Source: DASQHM01 sp035632095
GTDB lineage: Bacteria > Pseudomonadota > Alphaproteobacteria > Ferrovibrionales > Ferrovibrionaceae
Assembly (NCBI GenBank): GCA_035632095.1
Contig: DASQHM010000211.1
Span: 1 to 10,694, forward strand
Reading direction: 5' to 3'
Length of the DNA: 10,694 nt
In this document: piece by piece, positions 1-7,793 of the stretch
How positions within the stretch are numbered: the first letter of the stretch is position 1
Layout of the letters: every line of letters begins with the position of its first letter
Program-made: the position numbers and the translations under genes
The notes under the pieces: model-generated
Told to the model about the DNA's origin: nothing
The model's database searches: none
Seen by the model: only the letters and a program-made list of their open reading frames with translations

Positions 1-28
1 CTTAGCGACGATGTTCTAGGCTCGCGCC

Positions 29-2128
29 ATGACAGCGGCAGGAAACGTGCGTCTCGGCGTCGATATCGGCGGCACCTTCACCGACGTGGCGCTTGAGTCG
101 CCCGCGGGGCGGCGCACGGCGAAGGTTCTGACGACGACGAAGGCGCCGGAGCAGGGCGTGCTCGAGGCCATACGCGCCGTCCTCGACGACGCCGATGTTC
201 GGCCGGAACAGGTCTCCATCGTCATCCACGGAACAACCCTTGCGACCAATGCGCTGATCGAGCGGCGCGGCGCCAGGACGGCGCTGCTCACGACGGAAGG
301 CTTCCGCGATACCGTCGAGATCCGCCACGAAAACCGCTTCGAGCAATACGACGTCAACATCGACCTGCCCGAACCTTTGGTGCCGCGGCGGCATCGGTTC
401 GGCGTGCGCGAGCGCATCGACGCCGGCGGCCGCGTGCTGACACCGCTCGACGAGGCGCAGGTTGCGGCGACGCTCGACCGGCTCGAAGCCCTTAACATCG
501 AAAGCCTCGCGGTCGGCCTGCTGCACAGCTTTACCAACCCGGCGCATGAGCGGCGGATCGGCGAGATGGCGGCGAAGCGGCTACCGCGCGTCGCTGTCAC
601 TTTGTCGGCCGACGTGTCGCCGGAGATGCGGGAGTACGAGCGGTTTTCCACGGCTTGCGCCAATGCCTATATCCAACCGCTCATGAGCCGCTATCTCGGC
701 AATCTCGAGCGCGATCTGGAGCGCGCCGGTTTGCATTGCCCGCTGTTCCTCATGCTGTCCGGCGGCGGCGTCGCAACGGTCGATACGGCGCGGCGCTTTC
801 CGGTGCGCCTAGTGGAATCCGGACCCGCCGGCGGCGCCATATTCGCCGGCCACATCGCCCGCCAGTGCGGCTTGGACCAAGTCGTCTCGTTCGACATGGG
901 TGGCACCACCGCGAAAATCTGCCTGATCGACGGCGGGACGGCGCAGACCGGCCGGAGCTTCGAAGTGGCGCGCATCTATCGCTTCAAGAAGGGTAGTGGC
1001 CTGCCACTGCGCATTCCGGTGATCGAGATGGTCGAGATCGGCGCCGGCGGCGGCTCCATCGCCCGCGTCGATCAGCTGAACCGCATCACCGTCGGGCCGG
1101 ATAGCGCCGGTTCCGAGCCTGGGCCCGCGGCCTACGGCCGGGGCGGCACCGATCCGACCGTGACCGACGCGGACGTGGTGCTCGGCGCCATCGATCCGGC
1201 GACGTTCTCGGGCGGCAAGCTGTTGCTGAACGTCAAAGCGGCGGCAAGCGCCGTCGAAGCGAGCGTCGGTCGGCCGCTCGGTCTCGGCACGGATCTTGCC
1301 GCTCTCGGCATCAGCGAGATGGTCGACGAGAACATGGCCAACGCCGCGCGGGTCCATGCCATCGAAAGCGGCAAGGATCTTGGGCCTCGCACCTTGATTG
1401 CGTTCGGCGGCGCGGCACCCATTCATGCGGCGCGCGTGGCCGAAAAGCTCGGCATGCGGCGCGTGCTCGTTCCCGCGAATGCGGGCGTCGGTTCCGCCGT
1501 GGGGTTCCTGCGTGCGCCCATCGCCTATGAAGTGGTGCGCACGCGCATGCAGCGCCTGTCCGCGTTCGACGCGGCGGCTGTCAACCGGACGCTTGCCGAG
1601 ATGCGGGCCGAAGCATCCGCGATCGTCGCCAAGGGCGCACCGGGCCTGCCGACCGTCGAGAAGCACTCCGCCTATATGCGCTACAAGGGCCAGGGGCACG
1701 AAATCGCCGTGCCGCTGACGGCGGAGACCTATTCGGACGCGGATGCGGACCGGCTCCGCGATGCCTTCGAGGAAACCTATCGCCAGCTCTATCGCCGCAT
1801 CATTCCCGGCGTCGACATCGAAATCCTGAGCTGGGTCCTTTTGGTCCAGGCCGACGTGCCGCGCCAAATGGAGCAGCCCATATCCCTCGAACGTCACACG
1901 CCCACGCCACGCTCAAGGCGCGCCGTGTTCGATCCAGTCGCCGGGGCTTTCATCGACGTACCGATTTTTTGGCGCGACGATCTGCGTGCCGGCGCTCAGG
2001 TGAGCGGCCCGGCGGTGATCGCGGAGGCCGAGACATCGACGGTCGTCGGGGCAAAATTTGATGCGTGGATCAATGGCTTCGGATATATTGAGATGATCCG
2101 GCGTGAGGATTCCGCGCAAGTTCCATGA
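29..2128 (+). CDS. hyuA: Hydantoinase/oxoprolinase family protein, HyuA-like ATPase subunit
   Basis: The 699-residue protein has the usual length for the HyuA family, whose members work with HyuB in ATP-dependent ring opening (N-methylhydantoinase, 5-oxoprolinase, caprolactamase) or carboxylation (acetone/acetophenone carboxylases). The N-terminal phosphate-binding motif GVDIGGTFTD lies at residues 10-19, and HGTTLATNAL starts at H67. The second half of the ASKHA-type fold shows ESGPAGG near 263, FDMGGTTAK with D289, GAGGGSIA near 338 and FGGAAPIHA near 459. No signal peptide or membrane segment is visible, so it should be cytoplasmic. The start at 29 puts the first motif ten residues in, as expected, although only a weak TAGG (17-20) precedes it. 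Its stop overlaps the hyuB start by four bases. The family call is firm; the substrate is not readable from sequence. Confidence 0.95.
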   Translation: MTAAGNVRLGVDIGGTFTDVALESPAGRRTAKVLTTTKAPEQGVLEAIRAVLDDADVRPEQVSIVIHGTTLATNALIERRGARTALLTTEGFRDTVEIRHENRFEQYDVNIDLPEPLVPRRHRFGVRERIDAGGRVLTPLDEAQVAATLDRLEALNIESLAVGLLHSFTNPAHERRIGEMAAKRLPRVAVTLSADVSPEMREYERFSTACANAYIQPLMSRYLGNLERDLERAGLHCPLFLMLSGGGVATVDTARRFPVRLVESGPAGGAIFAGHIARQCGLDQVVSFDMGGTTAKICLIDGGTAQTGRSFEVARIYRFKKGSGLPLRIPVIEMVEIGAGGGSIARVDQLNRITVGPDSAGSEPGPAAYGRGGTDPTVTDADVVLGAIDPATFSGGKLLLNVKAAASAVEASVGRPLGLGTDLAALGISEMVDENMANAARVHAIESGKDLGPRTLIAFGGAAPIHAARVAEKLGMRRVLVPANAGVGSAVGFLRAPIAYEVVRTRMQRLSAFDAAAVNRTLAEMRAEASAIVAKGAPGLPTVEKHSAYMRYKGQGHEIAVPLTAETYSDADADRLRDAFEETYRQLYRRIIPGVDIEILSWVLLVQADVPRQMEQPISLERHTPTPRSRRAVFDPVAGAFIDVPIFWRDDLRAGAQVSGPAVIAEAETSTVVGAKFDAWINGFGYIEMIRREDSAQVP

Positions 2129-3867
2129 TACCCCTCAAGTCCAATACGGCGCTGTCGCAAATCCGCATGCAGATCATGTGGAGCCGGCTGATTGCCGTGG
2201 TCGAGGAGCAAGCGCAGACCCTGGTCCGCACCGCCTTCAGCACGTCGGTGCGCGAGGCGGGCGACCTGTCGGCCGGCGTGTTCGACGCCGAGGGCCGCAT
2301 GCTCGCGCAAGCGGTCACCGGCACGCCCGGGCACGTCAATTCCATGGCCGCCGCAGTGAAGCATTTCCTGGCCGAGTTTCCGCTCGCGACTATGCGCGAG
2401 GGCGACCACTACATCACCAACGACCCTTGGCTCACCTGCGGCCACCTGCATGATCTCACCGTGGTCAGCCCGACGTTTCACAAGGGCCGCGCCGTCGGCC
2501 TGTTTGCTTGCACCGTGCACGTTGTGGATATCGGCGGGCTCGGCATGGGACCGGACGGACGCCAGGTTTTCGAGGAAGGCCTGGCCATTCCGCTAATGCC
2601 GCTGGCGCGCGCCGGTACCGTCAACGGCGATCTCCTGCGCATCGTCCGCGCCAATGTGCGCGAGCCGCTGCAGGTCGAGGGCGACATCTACGCGCTCATG
2701 GCCTGCAACGACGAGGGCGGCCGGCGACTGATCGACATGCTGGACGAATTCGCGCTCGCCGGCCTCGACGATCTCGGCGATCACATCGTCGAGGCGTCGC
2801 GCCAGGCGACGCTCGCCGCGATCCGCAAACTGAGGTTCGGCACCTATCGCAACAGCCTGACCATGGACGGCTACGACCGGCCGCTTACGCTGAATGCCGC
2901 CATGACCATTTCGGCGGACGGCATTCACGTCGATTACGCTGGCACGTCGCCGGCGAGCGCCTACGGCATCAACGTGGTGATGAACTACACGACGGCCTAT
3001 ACCGCGTTCGGCGTGAAGTGCGTGGTGGCGCCGGAGGTGCCGAACAACGCCGGCTCCTTGGCGCCGATCACCGCCAGCGCGCCGGAGGGTTCCGTGCTCA
3101 ATGTGCAGCGCCCTTGGGCGGTGGCGGCGCGCCATACGGTCGGCCACATGCTGCCCGACGTGGTGTTCGGGTGCCTGCACCAGGTCATCCCCGGTGGCGT
3201 GCCGGCGGAAGGCGCATCGTCCTTGTGGAATCCGCAAATCTACGGCGGCGGCTCCATGGTGGACGAGGTGGCCGAGGGCACGGACGCGAATGCGCTGCCG
3301 CAATTCAGCACCGTGATCTTCCATTGCGGCGGCGCCGGGGCGCGCCCGACCAAGGATGGCCTCAGCGTCACCGCGTTCCCGAGCGGCGTCCGCACCATTC
3401 CGATTGAGGCGACGGAGGCGGTCGCTCCCCTCTTGTTCCATCGCCGCGAATTTCGCGAAGGGTCGGGCGGCGCCGGGACCCATCGCGGCGGGCTCGGGCA
3501 AGTCATCGAAATTTCCGGCGCCGACGGGGCGCCCATCAGCATGCTCTGCAACTTCGAGCGTATCCACAATCCGGCCCGCGGCCGCGAGGGCGGCGGGAAG
3601 GGAGCGCCCGGCGGCGTGTCGCTTCGCTCCGGCCGTCCGATCAAGCCGAAAGGCCGGCAGACAGTGCCGCCCGGCGATTGCATCCGGCTCGAACTTCCGG
3701 GCGGCGCCGGTTTCGGCGACCCCAAGCGCCGCGATCCTCGCGCCGTCGCCGACGATGCGGCAGACGGATTGATCTCGCGGGAGACCGCGCTTCGCGATTA
3801 CCGCGTCGCGCTCGGGCCCGATGGGTCGGTCGATGCGGAGGCGACGCGGCGTTTGAGAGGCAGTTGA
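2125..3867 (+). CDS. hyuB: Hydantoinase B/oxoprolinase family protein, HyuB-like subunit
   Basis: This 580-residue protein is the partner of the preceding HyuA. Family motifs appear in order: SVREAGDLSAGVFD (41-54), NDPWLTCGHLHD (99-110) and HVVDIGG (132-138). The His/Asp-rich pair of motifs is strongly conserved in HyuB-type proteins and probably forms the catalytic or metal site. The C-terminus has the glycine-rich GGAGFGDP segment followed by the usual tail (DAADGLISRETALRDYRVAL). It is cytoplasmic by absence of any targeting signal. The ATGA overlap with hyuA (2125-2128) and the lack of a good Shine-Dalgarno close to the start suggest translational coupling and a 1:1 complex. A HyuA+HyuB pair without a third small subunit argues against a classical acetone carboxylase, but hydantoinase, lactamase and oxoprolinase activities remain open. 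Confidence 0.95.
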   Translation: MIPLKSNTALSQIRMQIMWSRLIAVVEEQAQTLVRTAFSTSVREAGDLSAGVFDAEGRMLAQAVTGTPGHVNSMAAAVKHFLAEFPLATMREGDHYITNDPWLTCGHLHDLTVVSPTFHKGRAVGLFACTVHVVDIGGLGMGPDGRQVFEEGLAIPLMPLARAGTVNGDLLRIVRANVREPLQVEGDIYALMACNDEGGRRLIDMLDEFALAGLDDLGDHIVEASRQATLAAIRKLRFGTYRNSLTMDGYDRPLTLNAAMTISADGIHVDYAGTSPASAYGINVVMNYTTAYTAFGVKCVVAPEVPNNAGSLAPITASAPEGSVLNVQRPWAVAARHTVGHMLPDVVFGCLHQVIPGGVPAEGASSLWNPQIYGGGSMVDEVAEGTDANALPQFSTVIFHCGGAGARPTKDGLSVTAFPSGVRTIPIEATEAVAPLLFHRREFREGSGGAGTHRGGLGQVIEISGADGAPISMLCNFERIHNPARGREGGGKGAPGGVSLRSGRPIKPKGRQTVPPGDCIRLELPGGAGFGDPKRRDPRAVADDAADGLISRETALRDYRVALGPDGSVDAEATRRLRGS

Positions 3868-3879
3868 TATCGTTACAAT
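3853..3879 (+). promoter_or_regulatory. Possible weak sigma-70-type promoter upstream of the importer genes
   Basis: TTGAGA at 3853-3858 matches the -35 consensus at five of six positions. TACAAT at 3874-3879 matches the -10 consensus at five of six. The spacer is only 15 bases, shorter than the preferred 16-18, and the -35 lies inside the end of hyuB. It would give a leader of about 70 bases before the binding-protein start. This is the only intergenic stretch long enough for a separate promoter within the row. The call is weak: consensus matching is unreliable in high-GC genomes. Confidence 0.2.
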
Positions 3880-3937
3880 CTCGGTCAAGACTTCACGTTC
3901 GACATGAACCGGCGCGGGCGGCAAAAGCGCGGTCAAC

Positions 3938-3946
3938 AGGGGGAGA
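3938..3946 (+). promoter_or_regulatory. Strong ribosome binding site of the periplasmic binding protein gene
   Basis: AGGGGGAGA lies eight bases before the ATG at 3955. It decides the start: an in-frame ATG at 3904 would add 17 residues of charged sequence ahead of the signal peptide and has no comparable ribosome binding site. A strong site here fits the high expression usual for binding proteins compared with their permeases. Confidence 0.75.
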
Positions 3947-3954
3947 CGATTTCC

Positions 3955-5220
3955 ATGCGTCAATCAGCGGCAGGAACCACGCGCGCGGCGGCCGGCATTT
4001 CCGCGGCATTGGTGATCGGCATGGCGGCCGGCCACGCACTGGCGGCGGATGCGGTTAAGGTCGGCGTGATATTTCCCCTCACCGGCAATGCGGCGAGCGC
4101 GGGCGCGTCGGCGAAGGCCGCGGTCGAGCTTGCGGTCGAGATCGTCAACGGCACCGACAAGGACTACGGCAAGATTCCCGGCGCGGGCTTGGGCGGCCTG
4201 CCGGCGCTCGGCGGCGCCAAGATCGAGCTGGATGAGGCTGATCACCAGGGCAATCCCTCGGTCGGACAAAGCCAGACGCTTCGCCTGATCACCCAGGACA
4301 AAGTGGTCGCCATGCTCGGCGCCTATCAATCGAACGTCAGCTTCACGGCAACCGCGGTTGCCGAGAAATACGGTATCCCGTTCGTGGTCGGCGATTCGGT
4401 GGCGTTGAACATCACGAATCGCGGTTACCAGTGGGTGTTCCGCGTGACCCCCGTCGCGTCCGACTTCGCCAACAACTACATGGAGTTTCTCAAGGACATG
4501 ACGAAGGCCGGCCACAAGGTCGAGACGCTCGCGGTCGTGAACGAGAACACGGACTACGGCACCTCGGTGGCCGGAACGGTGCTGGAAGTGGCCAAGAGCC
4601 ACGGCCTGAACGTGGTGGCGCAGATTCCTTACGCCGCCAACGGCACCGACGTGTCGGCGCAAGTGCTGCAGTTGAAAGAGAAGAAGCCCGATGCGGTGAT
4701 CTTCATCAGCTATACCGCCGACACGATCCTGTATTTCAAGACCATGAAGGCGCTCGACTACCTGCCGCCCATGATCATCGGCGACGATTCCGGATTTTCG
4801 GATCCGAGCTTCATTCCGAGCGTGGGCGACCTGGCGCAAGGGGCCATGAACCGCAGCGCCTGGGACATCGGCAAGCCCGGCAGCGTCACATCCAAGATCA
4901 ACGATAAGTTCAAGGCCAAGACCGGCCACGAGATGGACGACACCAGCGCCCGCGACATGCAGGCCATGTTCGTGCTCGCCGACGCCATCAATCGTGCCGG
5001 CTCCGCCGATCCGGCCAAGCTGCAGGCGGCGCTCAAGGCGACCGACCTCAAGCCGGACCAGATCATCATGGGCTATCGCGGCGTCAAGTTCGACCAGACG
5101 GGGCAAAACACCGAAGCGGCGACCTATCTCATTCAGCTGCAGGGCAAGCAGTACGTCGCCGTCTGGCCGCAAGAGACGGCGACCGCGAAGCTGGCTTGGC
5201 CGATGACGGGCTGGAAATGA
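3955..5220 (+). CDS. Branched-chain amino acid/amide-type ABC transporter substrate-binding protein
   Basis: The product has 421 residues from the ATG at 3955. It begins with a Sec signal peptide: a basic start with Arg2 and Arg10, a hydrophobic core at about 11-26, and a probable cut after A-L-A at residue 30, leaving a mature protein that starts ADAVKVGVIFPLTG. There is no lipobox cysteine, so it should be free in the periplasm. The opening of the mature chain is typical of Leu/Ile/Val-type periplasmic binding proteins (LivJ-like, Peripla_BP_6), as are the later segments around LGAYQSNVSFTATAVAEKYGIP and NENTDYGTSVAGT. It lies directly upstream of livH, livM, livG and livF and surely delivers the ligand to them. 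Proteins of this family bind amino acids, amides, urea and aromatic acids, so the ligand cannot be assigned. The neighbouring hydantoinase genes suggest an amide or ring compound. Confidence 0.93.
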   Translation: MRQSAAGTTRAAAGISAALVIGMAAGHALAADAVKVGVIFPLTGNAASAGASAKAAVELAVEIVNGTDKDYGKIPGAGLGGLPALGGAKIELDEADHQGNPSVGQSQTLRLITQDKVVAMLGAYQSNVSFTATAVAEKYGIPFVVGDSVALNITNRGYQWVFRVTPVASDFANNYMEFLKDMTKAGHKVETLAVVNENTDYGTSVAGTVLEVAKSHGLNVVAQIPYAANGTDVSAQVLQLKEKKPDAVIFISYTADTILYFKTMKALDYLPPMIIGDDSGFSDPSFIPSVGDLAQGAMNRSAWDIGKPGSVTSKINDKFKAKTGHEMDDTSARDMQAMFVLADAINRAGSADPAKLQAALKATDLKPDQIIMGYRGVKFDQTGQNTEAATYLIQLQGKQYVAVWPQETATAKLAWPMTGWK

Positions 5221-5243
5221 TCCGGCCGCCGCATCGCGAATAA

Positions 5244-6101
5244 ATGGTGCTGCTGCAAGTCGTCGTCGGCGGCCTCCTGCTCGGAGCCGTCTACGCGCTG
5301 TTCTCGTCCGGACTGACGCTGATTTGGGGCATGATGAATTTCATCAACTTTGCCCACGGCGAATTTGTCATGCTCGGAATGTACGCGGCACTGCTGACCG
5401 TGGTTTGGCTGCACGGCGGACCGGCGGTATTCGGCTTGACTGCGGCCGTGGCGCTGTTCCTGCTCGGCGTCGTCATCTATTTCGGCCTGATCCGCCAGGT
5501 GATGCGCGGCCCCATGCTGGCGCAAATCCTGTCGACCTTCGGTCTGGCGCTGCTGCTCCGCTACCTGGCGTTCTGGATCTTCTCGCCGAATTTCGTGACC
5601 CTGCCGAAGACCTCGCTCGCCGGCTCGGTCAATCTCGGCGGCATCCTGCTCGCCGTGCCGCAGCTGGTCTCCGGCCTGGTCGCGGTGACACTCACGCTCG
5701 CCATGCATCTCACCTTGACCCGCACCACCATTGGCAGCCGGCTGCTGGCGGTCGCCGAAGATCGCCAGGCGGCCATGCTGATGGGCATCCGTCCCGATCG
5801 CATGCAATCGATCGCCTGGGGTCTTGCCGCGGCGAGCGCGGGCGTCGCGGGCGCGTTGATGGCGACCGCCTATCCGTTTTCGCCGAGCGTGGGCGAGACC
5901 TTCGCGCTCACCGCTTTCGTCGTGGTGACGCTCGGCGGGTTCGGCAGCGTGCCCGGCGCCATGCTCGCCGGCCTGATCGTCGGATTGATCCAGGCGTTGT
6001 CGGCTTATTACTTCGGCCCGATCTACAAGGACGTGGTCGTCTACGGCTTGTTCGTCGCGCTGCTGTGGTTTCGCCCGCAGGGCCTGCTGGGCAAGCTCTG
6101 A
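5244..6101 (+). CDS. livH: Branched-chain amino acid-type ABC transporter permease LivH
   Basis: This 285-residue inner-membrane protein is made mostly of hydrophobic helices. The N-terminus has the LivH hallmark: a first helix followed by MMNFINFAHGEFVMLGMY. The conserved cytoplasmic loop that contacts the ATPases reads LMGIRPDRMQSIAWGLA at about 178-195. The helix pair around VVTLGGFGSVPGAMLAGLIVG is also typical. An in-frame TAA sits immediately before the ATG, so translation cannot begin upstream. No Shine-Dalgarno is visible in the 23-base gap after the binding-protein gene. The TGA overlaps the livM ATG by one base. It forms the membrane channel together with LivM. Confidence 0.95.
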   Translation: MVLLQVVVGGLLLGAVYALFSSGLTLIWGMMNFINFAHGEFVMLGMYAALLTVVWLHGGPAVFGLTAAVALFLLGVVIYFGLIRQVMRGPMLAQILSTFGLALLLRYLAFWIFSPNFVTLPKTSLAGSVNLGGILLAVPQLVSGLVAVTLTLAMHLTLTRTTIGSRLLAVAEDRQAAMLMGIRPDRMQSIAWGLAAASAGVAGALMATAYPFSPSVGETFALTAFVVVTLGGFGSVPGAMLAGLIVGLIQALSAYYFGPIYKDVVVYGLFVALLWFRPQGLLGKL

Positions 6102-7066
6102 TGCGCTGGGGCCCCGTCGCGCTGATCGTGGTGCTGCTGGCCTATCCGTTCCTGCTGCAAGGGCCGTTCTACGAAGACCTCGGCGTGCTGGTGCTGTTGT
6201 CTGCCATTTCGGCGTCGGCCTGGAACATCGTCGGCGGATTTGCCGGCCAGGTTTCGGTCGGCCACGCCATGTTCTTCGGCGCCGGCGCCTACATGCCGCT
6301 GCTCGTGTATCAGCTTTGGCAATTGCCGCCCGTTGTCGGAGCGCCGCTTGGGGTAGCGGTCAGCCTCGCCATCGCGGTGCTGATCGGCACGCCGACGCTT
6401 CGCCTGAAAGGCCACTACTTCAGCATGGCGACCATCGCGGTGGCCGAGCTGGTGCGCCTCGTGGTCGGCAATTGGGACCTGCTCGGCGCCGCCATTGGCA
6501 TCATGGGACCGGCCCGGCCGCGTGGCTGGTGGGACCTCACGTTCCGGAGCGCCGTGCCGTATTACTACCTGTTCCTGGCGGTGCTGGCCCTGGTGCTGGG
6601 CGCGACCTGGTGGCTGCAGCGCAGCCGCATGGGCTACTACCTGCGCGCCATTCGCGCCGGCGAGCGGCCGGCGCGCAGCCTCGGCGTGCCCGTGAGCCGC
6701 TACAAGCTCTATGCCCTGATGCTGAGCGCGTCCTTCACCTCCGCCGCCGGATCGCTCTACGCGTTCAAGACCGGCTTCATCGATCCTGAAAGCGGGCTCG
6801 GCATTCTGGTGTCGGTTCAGATGATCATCACCGCGGCGCTGGGCGGCGCCGGCACGCTGTTCGGGCCCTTGCTCGGCGCGCTGATCCTGGTGCCGCTGCA
6901 GACCGCGACCAACACATGGTTCGGCGGGTCCGGCTCCGGCGTCACGTACATTCTCTATGGCGGCATCATCATGCTGTTGGCGCGCTTCGAGCCCGGCGGC
7001 CTGCTGGTGCTGTACGGCAGGCTTCGCGGCGGCGCCTTGCGCGCGTGGAGGCGGCATGCTGCTTGA
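6101..7066 (+). CDS. livM: Branched-chain amino acid-type ABC transporter permease LivM
   Basis: The 321-residue product is the second inner-membrane permease of the importer. The LivM family signature is visible near the N-terminus (SASAWNIVGGFAGQVSVGHAMF), in the mid-region loop AIRAGERPARSLGVPVSRYK with the following YALMLSASFTSAAGSLYAF, and near the end (ALGGAGTLFGPLLGALILVPL). The reading frame is open far upstream into livH, but that extension is out-of-frame shadow. The true start is the ATG at 6101, which overlaps the livH stop (TGATG) and begins with a hydrophobic helix as expected. Its last 11 bases overlap livG. Hydrophobic segments dominate apart from the ATPase-contact loop. Confidence 0.95.
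   Translation: MRWGPVALIVVLLAYPFLLQGPFYEDLGVLVLLSAISASAWNIVGGFAGQVSVGHAMFFGAGAYMPLLVYQLWQLPPVVGAPLGVAVSLAIAVLIGTPTLRLKGHYFSMATIAVAELVRLVVGNWDLLGAAIGIMGPARPRGWWDLTFRSAVPYYYLFLAVLALVLGATWWLQRSRMGYYLRAIRAGERPARSLGVPVSRYKLYALMLSASFTSAAGSLYAFKTGFIDPESGLGILVSVQMIITAALGGAGTLFGPLLGALILVPLQTATNTWFGGSGSGVTYILYGGIIMLLARFEPGGLLVLYGRLRGGALRAWRRHAA
7047..7051 (+). promoter_or_regulatory. Ribosome binding site of livG inside the livM coding region
   Basis: GGAGG lies four bases before the ATG at 7056 and within the last codons of livM. It supports 7056 as the livG start over the in-frame ATG at 6957, which would overlap livM by over 100 bases and add residues foreign to the ABC ATPase fold. Confidence 0.7.
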
Positions 7067-7793
7067 AGCGCGCGACGTGGTCATGGCGTTCGGCGCCTTC
7101 CGGGCCGTGGCGGGTGCAAGCCTCGATGTGGCCGAAGGCGACATCGTCGGCTTGATCGGGCCCAACGGCGCCGGCAAATCGACCTTCTTCAATTGCCTTG
7201 CGGGCGATCTGGTGCCGACCGAAGGCCGCGTGACGTTCGACGGCATCGACGTGACGCATTTGAGCGCCGAGCGCCACGCAAGCCTCGGCATCGGCCGGAC
7301 ATTTCAGGTGCCGGCAACCTTCGAAGACATGACCGTGCTGGAAAACGTCATGGTCGGCGCGTTTCTGCGACATCCGCACCGTAACGACGCGGAGCAGGTG
7401 GCGCGTCGCGTCGTGGCCGCAACCGGCATGGAGGCCCAGAGCGACTTGCGTGCGCGCACGCTCGGCACGCCTGGCCGCAAGCGGCTCGAGATCGCGCGCG
7501 TCTTCGCGACCGGGCCGAAGCTGATGCTGCTGGACGAGGCGCTCGCCGGCCTGACGCCGAGCGAGATTCAGCGCGCCATGGCGCTGGTCCGCGACATTCA
7601 CGGTTCCGGCATCGCACTTGTGATTGTCGAGCACATTATGGAAGTGATCTTGACCTTGGCTCACCGGGTGCTCGTGTTCAATCAGGGCCATGTGATCGCC
7701 AGCGGCGATCCGGCGCGGGTGGTCAAGGAGCCCGCCGTCATCGAGGCTTATCTTGGGCGCGCGCACGTCCGTCGCGCCGGAGCCGCGCCATGA
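7056..7793 (+). CDS. livG: Branched-chain amino acid-type ABC transporter ATP-binding protein LivG
   Basis: This 245-residue cytoplasmic ATPase has Walker A GPNGAGKST (35-43, K41), Q-loop Gln84 in GRTFQ, Walker B LMLLDE (156-161, catalytic E161) and H-switch His193 in VEHI. The signature loop, normally LSGGQ or LAYGQ, reads LGTPG (136-140) followed by the usual RKRLEIAR, and the residue after the Walker B Glu is Ala rather than Pro. Divergent signature loops of this sort are, to my knowledge, found in some Liv-type ATPases, so this is not evidence of decay. Start choice rests on the GGAGG at 7047-7051 and on MLLEARDVVMAFG being a normal ABC beginning. It overlaps livM by 11 bases and livF by four, and should pair with LivF under the LivH-LivM channel. 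Confidence 0.94.
   Translation: MLLEARDVVMAFGAFRAVAGASLDVAEGDIVGLIGPNGAGKSTFFNCLAGDLVPTEGRVTFDGIDVTHLSAERHASLGIGRTFQVPATFEDMTVLENVMVGAFLRHPHRNDAEQVARRVVAATGMEAQSDLRARTLGTPGRKRLEIARVFATGPKLMLLDEALAGLTPSEIQRAMALVRDIHGSGIALVIVEHIMEVILTLAHRVLVFNQGHVIASGDPARVVKEPAVIEAYLGRAHVRRAGAAP

Noticed and set aside
1..28. Promoter or upstream gene end before hyuA
   Set aside because: Only 28 bases are visible. TAG triplets occur at 3-5 and 17-19, but no coding frame or promoter elements can be supported.
809..1897. 362-codon antisense open frame opposite hyuA
   Set aside because: No motif, composition of a shadow frame, and full overlap with a strongly conserved gene.
3911..3932. GCGC...GCGC short inverted repeat before the binding-protein gene as an operator or terminator
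   Set aside because: The arms are only four bases long and common by chance in DNA this GC-rich; no T-run follows.
2593..3963. 456-codon antisense open frame opposite hyuB
   Set aside because: It lies entirely opposite a well-supported gene apart from its ends, is rich in Arg/His/Ala without recognisable motifs, and is the expected mirror of high-GC codon use.
3964..5172. 402-codon antisense open frame opposite the binding-protein gene
   Set aside because: Same reasoning: no domain visible, Arg/His/Gly-rich, and completely inside a clear gene on the other strand.
5324..6100. Long upstream extension of the livM reading frame, giving an apparent 580-residue protein
   Set aside because: The first 259 codons lie inside livH in another frame and are Arg-rich, typical of shadow reading in high-GC DNA. 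The livM protein starts cleanly at the ATG at 6101.
6041..7291. 416-codon antisense open frame opposite livM and livG
   Set aside because: It crosses the boundary of two well-supported genes and shows low-complexity Arg/Gln/Ala sequence without family motifs.
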